A DNA stretch of 6,737 bases from Candidatus Brocadiaceae bacterium (GTDB lineage Bacteria; Planctomycetota; MHYJ01; JACQXL01; CAKKQI01), in assembly GCA_919901895.1 (NCBI GenBank), contig CAKKQI010000221.1:1-6737 (forward strand), in the 5' to 3' direction. Both the position numbers and the translations under genes were made by a program. Below the pieces are notes generated by a model that saw nothing but the letters and a program-made list of their open reading frames with translations, searched no databases and had not been told where the DNA came from. Shown in pieces: positions 1 to 5,858 of this stretch. The number at the start of each line of letters is the position of its first letter. The first letter of the stretch is position 1.

Positions 1-1
1 A

Positions 2-178
2 AAGGATAACCAAACCGCTTTGGTAATCCAACCGAAGATGAAAAATAGAGGTGGCAGTTGGCAGAAATTAGAGCGAAAAGAATTGCGCTGGCCCGTGGCG
101 GAATTGGTTAAGAATCGGTTAGAAAAGGCGAGGAGCGTGTCAAAGTGGGAGATAAGAAAACGGAACAGTTCTATTTAG
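2..178 (+). CDS. C-terminal fragment of an unidentified protein (left edge)
   Basis: This frame is open from the first bases of the window to a TAG at 176-178 and gives 58 residues. The other two plus-strand frames stop within the first 30 bases, so a plus-strand gene crossing the left edge must be this one. The peptide is basic, contains a short MKNRGGSW stretch, and ends SVSKWEIRKRNSSI. That stretch loosely recalls the C-terminal 'RMKxxGMxW' region of some transposases, but the match is too weak to assign a family. Its end overlaps the next gene's GTG start by 34 bases in another frame, which is common in tightly packed bacterial operons. Function is unknown, and whether it is a real gene is uncertain because only the tail is visible. 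Confidence 0.35.
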   Translation, partial: KDNQTALVIQPKMKNRGGSWQKLERKELRWPVAELVKNRLEKARSVSKWEIRKRNSSI

Positions 179-936
179 AAAAATTTCTTCGTTGTGTAAA
201 CTTTAGTCCCAATGAAATTATTTCTAGGGAATCCCCTGATTTTATCATCAAATCACAAAGTAAAAATATTAGCGTCGAAGAAACGGAATATCACTCGGAT
301 GCAAAAGGGGTTTCGGGGTATTCACGTCGACTAATAGAAGCAGAATGGAATTTACTTCAGGGAAAATTGATGATTGAGGTTGAAAAACATCCGAAATTAA
401 AAAAGATATACGGTGTGTTGAAGTTTAAGAAATTAGATCTACCTACTCGTTCAAAACAAAATAAATTTATCGAAGAAGTGATACAGGTATCCTTACCTAA
501 CTGTTTGTTACGGAAAAATGAGGAAAGAGAAATCTCTCTCTTTCAAAATGCTTCCTTGGTAAACCAATACTTAGAAGCGTTAGTATTAAAAAATGCAGGT
601 TGTTATATTACATGGGATTGGAATCATACCGGTTCTTGGATTGGGCTTTCCGAAGAAGAATTATTCAATGTTATTAAGCCTAAATTAATCAAGAATTACA
701 AAGGTCTTAATTTTCTAGAAAACTGGTTGTTAATAGTATCTGGTCCTTCTCTTTCCCAGTCAATGCCACTCCGGGAACATACCCTTCGGAAACTCAATAA
801 ATATTCTGATTGCAATAACCAGATATCTAAATCTAATTTTAGTAAAGTTTTTATTTATCAGTATATGTTTAACACAGTATTTGAATATGAACCAGCAAAG
901 AAGATTTGGAAAATAGTTGAATGTATTGAAAAATAA
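145..936 (+). CDS. Hypothetical protein, possible PD-(D/E)xK nuclease-like fold
   Basis: This 263-residue soluble protein has no signal peptide or membrane segment. The GTG start at 145 is chosen because AGGAG at 131-135 sits nine bases upstream; the next in-frame Met is about 75 residues in. I do not recognise a named family. The N-terminus has the order ESPDF (29-33), then ISVEETEY (42-49). This resembles the acidic core D-x(~12)-E-x-T/K that follows a 'PDF' motif in many restriction-endonuclease-like proteins, with Thr in place of the usual Lys. The C-terminal third has hydrophobic strand-like stretches NWLLIVSG (193-200) and KVFIYQYMF (234-242), also common in such proteins. Nuclease function is inference only. 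The gene is visibly AT-rich compared with topA and gcvH, and it lies directly upstream of an AbiE toxin-antitoxin locus, which suggests an accessory or defence island role. Confidence 0.6.
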   Translation: MGDKKTEQFYLEKFLRCVNFSPNEIISRESPDFIIKSQSKNISVEETEYHSDAKGVSGYSRRLIEAEWNLLQGKLMIEVEKHPKLKKIYGVLKFKKLDLPTRSKQNKFIEEVIQVSLPNCLLRKNEEREISLFQNASLVNQYLEALVLKNAGCYITWDWNHTGSWIGLSEEELFNVIKPKLIKNYKGLNFLENWLLIVSGPSLSQSMPLREHTLRKLNKYSDCNNQISKSNFSKVFIYQYMFNTVFEYEPAKKIWKIVECIEK

Positions 937-943
937 AGGAGGG
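937..943 (+). promoter_or_regulatory. Strong Shine-Dalgarno for the small ORF at 951
   Basis: AGGAGGG begins immediately after the stop of the upstream gene. It lies seven bases before ATG at 951, which is near-ideal spacing. It is the best ribosome binding site in the left half of the window and is the main reason to take the 42-codon ORF seriously. Confidence 0.7.
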
Positions 944-950
944 AAATAAA

Positions 951-1079
951 ATGCTTGACGAAATATCGGGTAAATCATATACTTGGATAAAACCGTTTAC
1001 ACTTGTTGAGAAGTGTAGACGCTTCTATCCACTGGTCGTGACCCCGCTGAAGCGGGGGGAATCTAAAAAGTATTTATGA
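951..1079 (+). CDS. Small ORF of 42 residues, overlapping abiEi by ATGA
   Basis: ATG at 951 follows a near-perfect Shine-Dalgarno (937-943), and the frame ends in TGA at 1077-1079. This gives the classic ATGA overlap with the abiEi start at 1076. The product begins MLDEISGKSY and ends KRGESKKYL, is mildly basic, and has no recognised domain or membrane segment. Translation could couple expression of the upstream gene to abiEi, whose own Shine-Dalgarno is poorly placed. Against it being a functional protein, a sigma70-like promoter (955-983), an inverted repeat (995-1020) and a GC palindrome (1042-1057) all lie inside it, so the frame may be a leader ORF or the cut start of a displaced gene. 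The ribosome signal is seen; the function is unknown. Confidence 0.45.
   Translation: MLDEISGKSYTWIKPFTLVEKCRRFYPLVVTPLKRGESKKYL
955..983 (+). promoter_or_regulatory. Sigma70-like promoter for the abiE operon
   Basis: TTGACG (955-960) and TATACT (978-983) each match consensus at five of six positions and are separated by exactly 17 bases. Transcription would begin near 990, giving abiEi a leader of about 85 nt. That leader holds the inverted repeat at 995-1020 and the palindrome at 1042-1057. The promoter lies within the 42-codon ORF, so abiE can be transcribed independently of the upstream gene. Confidence 0.55.
995..1020 (+). promoter_or_regulatory. Inverted repeat, candidate AbiEi operator or leader hairpin
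   Basis: GTTTACACTT (995-1004) and AAGTGTAGAC (1011-1020) are ten-base arms separated by GTTGAG. All positions pair, with one G-T wobble. The repeat starts about five bases past the predicted transcription start. In studied AbiE systems the antitoxin AbiEi represses its own promoter by binding inverted repeats, so this is a good candidate operator. As RNA it can form a hairpin, with a mutually exclusive alternative stem, AGAAGTG (1009-1015) with CGCTTCT (1020-1026), also containing one wobble. Confidence 0.5.
1042..1057. repeat. GC palindrome upstream of abiEi
   Basis: CCCCGCT (1042-1048), GA, AGCGGGG (1051-1057) is a perfect 7-bp-arm palindrome in otherwise AT-rich DNA. Its 3' arm runs into GGGAA and lies about 16-18 bases before the abiEi ATG, so it offers a weak, distant ribosome site. 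It resembles the palindromes ahead of topA and around gcvH. Confidence 0.6.
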
Positions 1080-1675
1080 AAAAGAGTAACGCGATAACTA
1101 AACTATTCAAAATCAATCAGGGTTTTGCTCGAACCAGCGACATCCTGAAAACAGGTGTCCACCCACGAGATATCAAAATAATGCTTGATAAAGAGCAGAT
1201 AACTCGGGTAAAGCGAGGCATTTATCGCTCAGCCGAGATGGCTATAATTTCTCACCAAGGGTTTATTGACCTGAAGCGAGTAATTCATAGTGGTGTAATC
1301 TGCCTGCTTTCTGCCCTTGCTTACCATGAGTTGACCACATTTAATCCATCCATAATATCAATGGCGCTACGGAGGGGGATGCGGCGCCCCAAAATCCTTT
1401 ACCCGCCGGTAGAATTTTATTACTTCTCGCAGAAGCAATTTGAAGCGGGTATTCAGGAAATAAAAATCGGTTCGGATAAAGTTAGGATCTACTGCCCGGA
1501 AAAGACGATTTGCGATTGTTTCCGCTACCGAAATAAACTGGGATTGGATACGGTTAAGGAAGGACTTTCCGAATATCTCAATCGCAAAGACCGGGATCTA
1601 GAAAAACTTCTGAAATATGCCGAAATCTGCCGAGTAAAACCGTTGGTCCAAACATGGCTTAATGCTTTAGTATAA
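1076..1675 (+). CDS. abiEi: Type IV toxin-antitoxin system antitoxin, AbiEi family
   Basis: This 199-residue protein is the antitoxin and transcriptional repressor of an AbiE system. Residues about 16-52 (GFARTSDILKTGV ... ITRVKRGIYR) form the family's N-terminal winged helix. The core then carries SALAYHEL (79-86), and the C-terminal region begins with the characteristic YCPEKTICDCFRYRNK (139-154). Length is typical. In known AbiE systems this protein blocks toxin activity without forming a stable complex and represses the operon through its winged helix. The start at 1076 overlaps the stop of the preceding 42-codon ORF (ATGA) and has no close Shine-Dalgarno, so coupled translation is likely. 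The toxin gene follows seven bases after the stop. A promoter and a candidate operator lie upstream. Family assignment is by recognition of sequence features and gene order. Confidence 0.88.
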   Translation: MKKSNAITKLFKINQGFARTSDILKTGVHPRDIKIMLDKEQITRVKRGIYRSAEMAIISHQGFIDLKRVIHSGVICLLSALAYHELTTFNPSIISMALRRGMRRPKILYPPVEFYYFSQKQFEAGIQEIKIGSDKVRIYCPEKTICDCFRYRNKLGLDTVKEGLSEYLNRKDRDLEKLLKYAEICRVKPLVQTWLNALV

Positions 1676-1682
1676 TATTGAT

Positions 1683-2597
1683 ATGAGAAGACCGATTACG
1701 AATAGATCAGGTTCAATAAAGGCAAAACTTTTGAATCTGGCGCGGGCAGAAAAAATTGATTTTGACGCTTTGCTCTTGCGATATTTTCAGGAAAGGTTTT
1801 TATACCGTCTGACCATATCCAAATTTGCCCATCATTTTATCCTGAAAGGTGGGTTACTTTTAATCTATCTAAATATCCCAAAATCCAGGGCAACCAAAGA
1901 TATAGATTTTCTGGGTGTTGGATTAAAAAACACTCCAGCAGACATCAAGATAATTTTCGCCAATATTGCGAACAGACCCTGTGACGATGGGGTTAAGTTT
2001 AACTCACAATCCATTAGTTTAGAAGAGATAAAACCCGATACCGAATATGCCGGTATAAGACTAAAAATAGATGCTTATCTCGGAAAAGCCCGCAAAAGAT
2101 TGCAGATGGATATCGGATTTGGCGATGTTATCTGGCCCAAATCTAATCAGATGGAATTTCCAACTATCGCAGGAGGCGAGACACCAAAAATAAAAGTTTA
2201 TTCGCTGGAAAGTATTATTTCAGAGAAATTTGAAGCAATGGTTAAACTGGCCATGGCAAATAGCCGGATGAAGGATTTCTATGATGTTTATATCCTTGCC
2301 GCTAATCATAGTTTTCAGGGCAAGACACTTCAAAAGGCAGCAGAAATGACTTTCAGAAAGAGAAAAACACCGCTTCCTGATATCCCTTTAGTTTTTCGGG
2401 CGGAATTTTATAACGATAAAGGAAGACAGCAACAATGGGTTGCCTTTTTACGCAAGATACGTTTGGATAATGCCCCGCGTGAATTCAAGGAAGTAATGGA
2501 GAAAATAACCTTATTTCTTAAGCCGGTGGTAAATGCAATTAAAGAAAAAAAGATGATCAATCGATTATGGAGTACCCAAGAAAGAAAGTGGGTTTAA
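1683..2597 (+). CDS. abiEii: Type IV toxin, nucleotidyltransferase AbiEii/AbiGii family
   Basis: This 304-residue protein has a DNA polymerase beta-like nucleotidyltransferase fold and is the toxic partner of AbiEi. The motifs are in the expected order: FILKGGLLL (52-60) with the Gly-Gly of motif I, RATKDIDFLG (69-78) with the metal-binding D73-x-D75, MDIGFGD (142-148) with the third acidic position, SLESIISEKFEAM (174-186), and RMKDFYDVYIL (195-205). The C-terminal 'LFLKPV ... W ... W' pattern is also usual for the family, so the protein looks complete and active-site intact. Related toxins transfer nucleotides to tRNA 3' ends or other acceptors; the acceptor here cannot be read from sequence. 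No clear Shine-Dalgarno precedes ATG 1683, so translation probably depends on abiEi seven bases upstream. The pair gives phage abortive infection or island maintenance in known cases. Confidence 0.9.
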   Translation: MRRPITNRSGSIKAKLLNLARAEKIDFDALLLRYFQERFLYRLTISKFAHHFILKGGLLLIYLNIPKSRATKDIDFLGVGLKNTPADIKIIFANIANRPCDDGVKFNSQSISLEEIKPDTEYAGIRLKIDAYLGKARKRLQMDIGFGDVIWPKSNQMEFPTIAGGETPKIKVYSLESIISEKFEAMVKLAMANSRMKDFYDVYILAANHSFQGKTLQKAAEMTFRKRKTPLPDIPLVFRAEFYNDKGRQQQWVAFLRKIRLDNAPREFKEVMEKITLFLKPVVNAIKEKKMINRLWSTQERKWV

Positions 2598-2601
2598 TAA
2601 T

Positions 2602-2847
2602 ATAAATGATGAACTGGATCAAGATAATGAGAGTCTCGTCCAGGATTTTATCGGGTTTATCAAGAAACCAAACATAGAGATTAAATTATATGATAAATCA
2701 TTCCTGCACGGCAAAACCGATATCTTTGATAATCTGGTGGTAATCGATTCATCTAATTTTACTGCGGATAAGGAAGTTGAAAAGAGATGGGAGGAACAGA
2801 AAGAAAAGTTATTTAATGTCCCGCTTACCAAGAAAAGACGACAATAG
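2602..2847 (+). pseudogene. Remnant of a PLD-like (HKD) domain, probably from an SNF2-type defence helicase
   Basis: The frame is open from 2557 to a TAG at 2845-2847, but it has no ATG or TTG, and its only GTG (2737) lies past the catalytic motif, so it cannot be a whole gene. It encodes a recognisable phospholipase D-like segment. DFIGFIKKPNIEIKLYDKSF leads into HGKTDIFD (codons 2707-2730), an intact HxKx4D motif, and then VVIDSSNFT (to 2763), the usual strand after it. The next residues (ADKEVEKRWEEQKEKLF) look like a later part of the same protein family joined by deletion, and the frame ends with a basic tail. Such domains sit at the N-terminus of large SNF2-like helicases and in DISARM-type and restriction-linked loci; about 900 residues would be missing. 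Recognisable similarity starts a few codons past the abiEii stop, in another frame, suggesting a recombination junction there. Confidence 0.6.
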
Positions 2848-2891
2848 ATTTTATCGCGTAACCCACAGAGAAATTCGGGATTTCACTATCT

Positions 2892-3104
2892 TTAATATCG
2901 CGAGGGGTCGGTTTCGTCAAAATTAAAAAGATGGCGGTCGATAAAACGATGGATACTGGACAGATCCTGCCAGGCCGCCCGGAAATGCCTCTTTTCATGC
3001 TCAAAATCATCGGTCCAGGAAGGCTCATTGTCCGGATTCATCCCGATACAACCGGCGCATAAACTCAACATCAGAGCGCCCAAACAGATCATTCTTTTTA
3101 ACAT
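2892..3104 (-). CDS. Small predicted lipoprotein, 70 residues
   Basis: The start at 3104 is preferred over in-frame ATGs at 3125 and 3113 because GGGAGG (complement of 3114-3119) lies nine bases upstream of it. The product begins MLKRMICLGALMLSLCAGC, a lysine/arginine n-region, a hydrophobic stretch, and a near-lipobox ending at C19 (Leu at -4, Cys-Ala-Gly before it). Lipidation at C19 would leave a mature peptide of 52 residues. That peptide is polar and aromatic, with DFEHEKRHFRAAW, then SSIHRFIDRHLFNFDETDP near the C-terminus, rich in His, Asp and Arg. I recall similar short 'H..iDr..Fn.De.DP' lipoproteins in planctomycete-like genomes but cannot name a family. It has its own good promoter and is transcribed away from topA. 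Function is unknown; its location is probably the periplasm or outer membrane. Confidence 0.65.
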   Translation of the reverse strand: MLKRMICLGALMLSLCAGCIGMNPDNEPSWTDDFEHEKRHFRAAWQDLSSIHRFIDRHLFNFDETDPSRY

Positions 3105-3142
3105 CGTACTCATCCTCCCGTTCATTTTTTCTAATAATAAAA

Positions 3143-3170
3143 CTTATACCACTTTTTTTTTATCTGTCAA
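3143..3170 (-). promoter_or_regulatory. Sigma70-like promoter of the small lipoprotein gene
   Basis: Reading on the minus strand, TTGACA (complement of 3165-3170) is a perfect -35 box. It is followed after 16 bases by TATAAG (complement of 3143-3148). Transcription would begin near 3136, about 30 nt before the start codon at 3104, with GGGAGG in between. A perfect 12-base palindrome ATTAATATTAAT lies upstream at 3183-3194. Confidence 0.6.
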
Positions 3171-3216
3171 CCTTTTCAGCTCATTAATATTAATTTTTAA
3201 TTCCTATCAAAATTAT

Positions 3217-3245
3217 TTGACCGGATAAAGTTAATATGCTATTTA
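3217..3245 (+). promoter_or_regulatory. Possible weak promoter for topA
   Basis: TTGACC (3217-3222) matches the -35 consensus at five of six positions. At 17 bases spacing lies TATTTA (3240-3245), a poor -10. The stretch 3105-3323 between the divergent genes is AT-rich and holds nothing else coding. This is the best plus-strand candidate there, but the -10 is not convincing. Confidence 0.3.
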
Positions 3246-3281
3246 TAAACAAAATTTAAATTACCGGTAAATCCGGCCAAG

Positions 3282-3297
3282 TCAGCCGCAGGGCTGA
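3282..3297. repeat. Small hairpin in the topA leader
   Basis: TCAGCC (3282-3287) and GGCTGA (3292-3297) form a perfect 6-bp stem with loop GCAG. It lies six bases before the stronger palindrome at 3303-3318, so the topA leader RNA would carry two adjacent hairpins just ahead of the start codon. Confidence 0.45.
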
Positions 3298-3302
3298 TTC
3301 GT

Positions 3303-3318
3303 CCCCGCCAAGGCGGGG
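3303..3318. repeat. Perfect GC palindrome covering the topA ribosome site
   Basis: CCCCGCC (3303-3309), AA, GGCGGGG (3312-3318) is a perfect palindrome ending five bases before the topA ATG at 3324. The only purine-rich sequence able to act as a Shine-Dalgarno is its 3' arm, so the ribosome site would be paired when the hairpin forms. The sequence resembles the palindromes at 1042-1057 and 5923-5937. Confidence 0.65.
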
Positions 3319-3323
3319 CGAAC

Positions 3324-5852
3324 ATGAAAAAAAAGAAAAAAATAACTAAAGCCGTCAAACCGACGGGCCGAGATAAAACCAAATCCGGCCTAGCTCCACT
3401 GAAAAAAGATAGGGCGGGCGGTAAAAGTTCCGGGAAATTTATGGTGGTGGTGGAATCACCCGCCAAGATTAAAACCTTAAGCCGCATCCTGGGACCGGAT
3501 TATTCCCTGATGGCCTGTTACGGCCATTTTCGCGACCTCCCGCCGAAAAAGTTGGGACTGGCGATTGAAAAAGATTTTCAGCCGACCTACCAGATTATTA
3601 AAGACCGGCTAAAGATTGTCACTGACTTGAAAAAAGCAGCCCGGAAATCAGAAATTGTTTTCCTGGCTTCCGACCCGGACCGTGAGGGAGAAGCGATTGC
3701 CTGGCATTTACGCGAAATATTAGAAGTGCCGCCTGATAAAATCAAGCGGATCCGGTTTAATGAAATCACTCCGCAGGCCGTCCGGCACGCCTTTGCCCAC
3801 CCCGAAAAAATTTCGCAAACAATGTTTGAAGCCCAGCAAACCCGTCGCTTTCTTGACCGGATTGTCGGATATAAACTTTCGCCTTTGTTATGGAAAAAAA
3901 TCACCCGCGGGTTAAGCGCCGGCCGGGTCCAATCCGTCGCGGTAAAATTAGTCGTGGAACGGGAAAAAGAAATCAAGAATTCCAAACCGCAGGAATACTG
4001 GAAAATCACCGCTGAACTGACCGGCCACCAATCACCGATGACCGATCACCAGTTACCGAATCCAGTTGCATCCTTCTCCGCCGACCTCCAGCAATTGAAC
4101 GACTACCAGGTCGGCAGTCCGGCTGATCATAAAACTACCGGCTGGATTGGTTCGGAAGCCGAAGCGAAAAAATTGGAAAACCATTTGAAACAGTCCGAAT
4201 TCAGCGTGATCAAGATTGAAACGAAAGAAAACGTCCAATCACCGGCGCCGCCTTTCATTACCAGTACGTTACAGCAAAGCGCCATGACCCAATTGGGATT
4301 TAGCCCTAAAAAAACTATGGTGGTAGCCCAGCAGTTATATGAAGGGGTGGACTTACCCGAAGGGTCCACGGCTTTGATTACTTATATGCGAACCGATTCG
4401 GTCCGGGTTAATGAGGATTCCATAGAAGAAGGCCGCGCGTTCATCAGGAAACATTACGGAGCGGATTACCTTAATGAAGAAACCCGCCGTTTTAAATCAC
4501 GCAAATCAGCCCAGGAGGCCCACGAAGCCATCAGACCGACCTATCTCAGTAAAACACCGGATAGCATCAGGTCTCACCTGACGCCGGAGCAGTATAAACT
4601 TTACCGCTTAATCTGGAATCGTTTGGTCGCGACCCAGATGTCGCCGGCCCGCTGGCAGACAAAAATCGTAGGAATTGAATCATTGTTACCTCAAACACTA
4701 AATATTGAAATTTTAAGCAAAAATAAAAAAAACGAAGTTCTGGCAAAAGAAATAATAACGAAAATATTAGGCCATGAATCAGACGAAAAAACTATTGAAG
4801 AAATAATAAAAATTATCGGGGGAAACGAAGACAAAAAAGAAAAAATTGTTAGCGAGAAAATAGCAAAAGTTTTTAATACTAATGAAAACGATAAAGTTAC
4901 CTTCGTGGAAATAATGAAAATCATGGAAGAACCAATTGAAAATAAACTTATTGCCGAAAACATCCCTCTTCAAAAATGTGCTTTTAACGCTACGGAACGC
5001 AAATTATTATTTAAGGGATTTTTAATACTCTTGTCTCCGCTTGAAGCGGACGAACCGGCTGAAAACTCGGAAGCAAATTCTCGCGACGGAGAAAAATTAC
5101 TGCCTCTGGTTAATGAAGGCGCCAAATTAAACCTGATTAATGTTATTTCGGCCCAATTTTTCACCCTGCCGCCGCCGCGTTATAACGAAGCATCGCTGAT
5201 AAAAACACTGGAAAAATACGGTATCGGCCGCCCCAGCACTTACGCCCCGATTATCTCAACCATCCAGGACCGAGGTTATGTCAGCCGGCTCGGACGAAGC
5301 CGGCAACTCCAGGCCACTGACCTGGGTATTCTGGTCACCGACAAATTAGTTCAGTATTTCCAGGATATCATGGACACCAACTTTACCGCCCAGATGGAAG
5401 AAAAACTTGATGAGATTGAAGAATCAAAAATCAAATCTATTGATGTTTTAAAAGAATTTTATGAACTATTTGCCAAAGATTTAGCGGGTGCTTCTGAAAA
5501 TATGACTTCGGAAAAAGGCAAAGAAAGCGAGCAAAAATGTGATAAATGCGGCAAACCGCTGGTCACCCGCTGGAGCCGCTACGGTTCGTTCCTGGCCTGC
5601 AGCGGTTACCCGGAATGCAAAAATATTGTCGGCGCTAAAAAGGAACCGCCTCAACCAACCGGCGAAAAATGCGAGAAATGCGGAAAAGCAATGGTGCTTC
5701 GTTCCGGCCGGCGCGGTAATTTTATCGCTTGCTCGGGATTCCCGAAATGCAGAAATACTAAATCATTAAATAAAGAAACGCCAAATGGCGCTAAAGATAC
5801 CGCCGGTAACGAAACAATTTTACCCGACCAGAAAACAGATAACAACAATTAA
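3324..5852 (+). CDS. topA: DNA topoisomerase I (type IA)
   Basis: This enzyme relaxes negatively supercoiled DNA by cutting one strand through a 5'-phosphotyrosine link. All key parts are present in the 842 residues. The Toprim domain starts at MVVVESPAK (40-48, E44) and has SDPDREGEA (116-124, D117/D119/E121). The catalytic tyrosine is Y354 in LITYMRTDS. The region PPPRYNEASLIKTLE to GIGRPSTYAPIISTIQDRGYV spans 617-653. Two C-terminal four-Cys zinc ribbons use C739/C742/C759/C765 and C783/C786/C803/C809. Unusual features are a Lys-rich 38-residue N-terminal extension, an insertion at about 234-272 containing a heptanucleotide repeat, and an AT-rich insertion at about 453-550 made of divergent repeats. 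The ATG at 3324 is the first start in an open frame that is closed upstream at 3246; the later ATG before VVVESP (codon 40) is an alternative that would drop the basic tail. Confidence 0.97.
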   Translation: MKKKKKITKAVKPTGRDKTKSGLAPLKKDRAGGKSSGKFMVVVESPAKIKTLSRILGPDYSLMACYGHFRDLPPKKLGLAIEKDFQPTYQIIKDRLKIVTDLKKAARKSEIVFLASDPDREGEAIAWHLREILEVPPDKIKRIRFNEITPQAVRHAFAHPEKISQTMFEAQQTRRFLDRIVGYKLSPLLWKKITRGLSAGRVQSVAVKLVVEREKEIKNSKPQEYWKITAELTGHQSPMTDHQLPNPVASFSADLQQLNDYQVGSPADHKTTGWIGSEAEAKKLENHLKQSEFSVIKIETKENVQSPAPPFITSTLQQSAMTQLGFSPKKTMVVAQQLYEGVDLPEGSTALITYMRTDSVRVNEDSIEEGRAFIRKHYGADYLNEETRRFKSRKSAQEAHEAIRPTYLSKTPDSIRSHLTPEQYKLYRLIWNRLVATQMSPARWQTKIVGIESLLPQTLNIEILSKNKKNEVLAKEIITKILGHESDEKTIEEIIKIIGGNEDKKEKIVSEKIAKVFNTNENDKVTFVEIMKIMEEPIENKLIAENIPLQKCAFNATERKLLFKGFLILLSPLEADEPAENSEANSRDGEKLLPLVNEGAKLNLINVISAQFFTLPPPRYNEASLIKTLEKYGIGRPSTYAPIISTIQDRGYVSRLGRSRQLQATDLGILVTDKLVQYFQDIMDTNFTAQMEEKLDEIEESKIKSIDVLKEFYELFAKDLAGASENMTSEKGKESEQKCDKCGKPLVTRWSRYGSFLACSGYPECKNIVGAKKEPPQPTGEKCEKCGKAMVLRSGRRGNFIACSGFPKCRNTKSLNKETPNGAKDTAGNETILPDQKTDNNN
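4025..4059 (+). repeat. Five degenerate tandem heptamers inside topA
   Basis: Consecutive 7-mers CCACCAA, TCACCGA, TGACCGA, TCACCAG and TTACCGA share the pattern T-N-ACC-R-R (first copy C for T). They encode residues about 234-246, just before the strand ASFSADLQQL that resumes normal family sequence. Thirty-five bases is not a multiple of three, so flanking sequence must have compensated for the frame. Confidence 0.55.
4680..4973 (+). other. AT-rich in-frame insertion in topA encoding divergent repeats
   Basis: Between TKIVGIES (446-453) and CAFNATERKLLFKGFL (552-567), where topoisomerase I normally has only a short loop, there are about 98 extra residues rich in Lys, Ile, Glu and Asn. The DNA is strikingly A-rich compared with its flanks. 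The peptide shows two roughly 35-residue units: LAKEIITKIL ... IEEIIKIIGG (473-500) and VSEKIAKVF ... FVEIMKIMEE (509-536). A possible third unit begins KLIAEN. The frame is intact through the insertion, so the enzyme is probably functional with an added helical, charged module. Confidence 0.6.
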
Positions 5853-5858
5853 ATTTTA

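Noticed and set aside
95..108. GTGGCGGAATTGGT resembles the D-arm region of a tRNA-Leu gene.
   Set aside because: No anticodon arm, T-arm (GGTTCGAATCC-like) or acceptor partner follows within 100 bases, and the bases are part of an open coding frame.
1671..1676. A perfect TATAAT just before abiEii could be a -10 box.
   Set aside because: There is no -35 at 16-18 bases upstream and no extended -10 TG. The start would fall within a few bases of the ATG; operon transcription from 955-983 explains the gene.
2619..2831. A 70-codon minus-strand ORF.
   Set aside because: It is antisense to the recognisable HKD-domain remnant and shows no plausible protein features.
3028..3228. A 66-codon plus-strand ORF.
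   Set aside because: It is antisense to the lipoprotein gene and its promoter, low in complexity, and lacks a Shine-Dalgarno.
5539..5769. A 76-codon plus-strand ORF.
   Set aside because: It is a frame-shifted shadow of the topA zinc-ribbon region.
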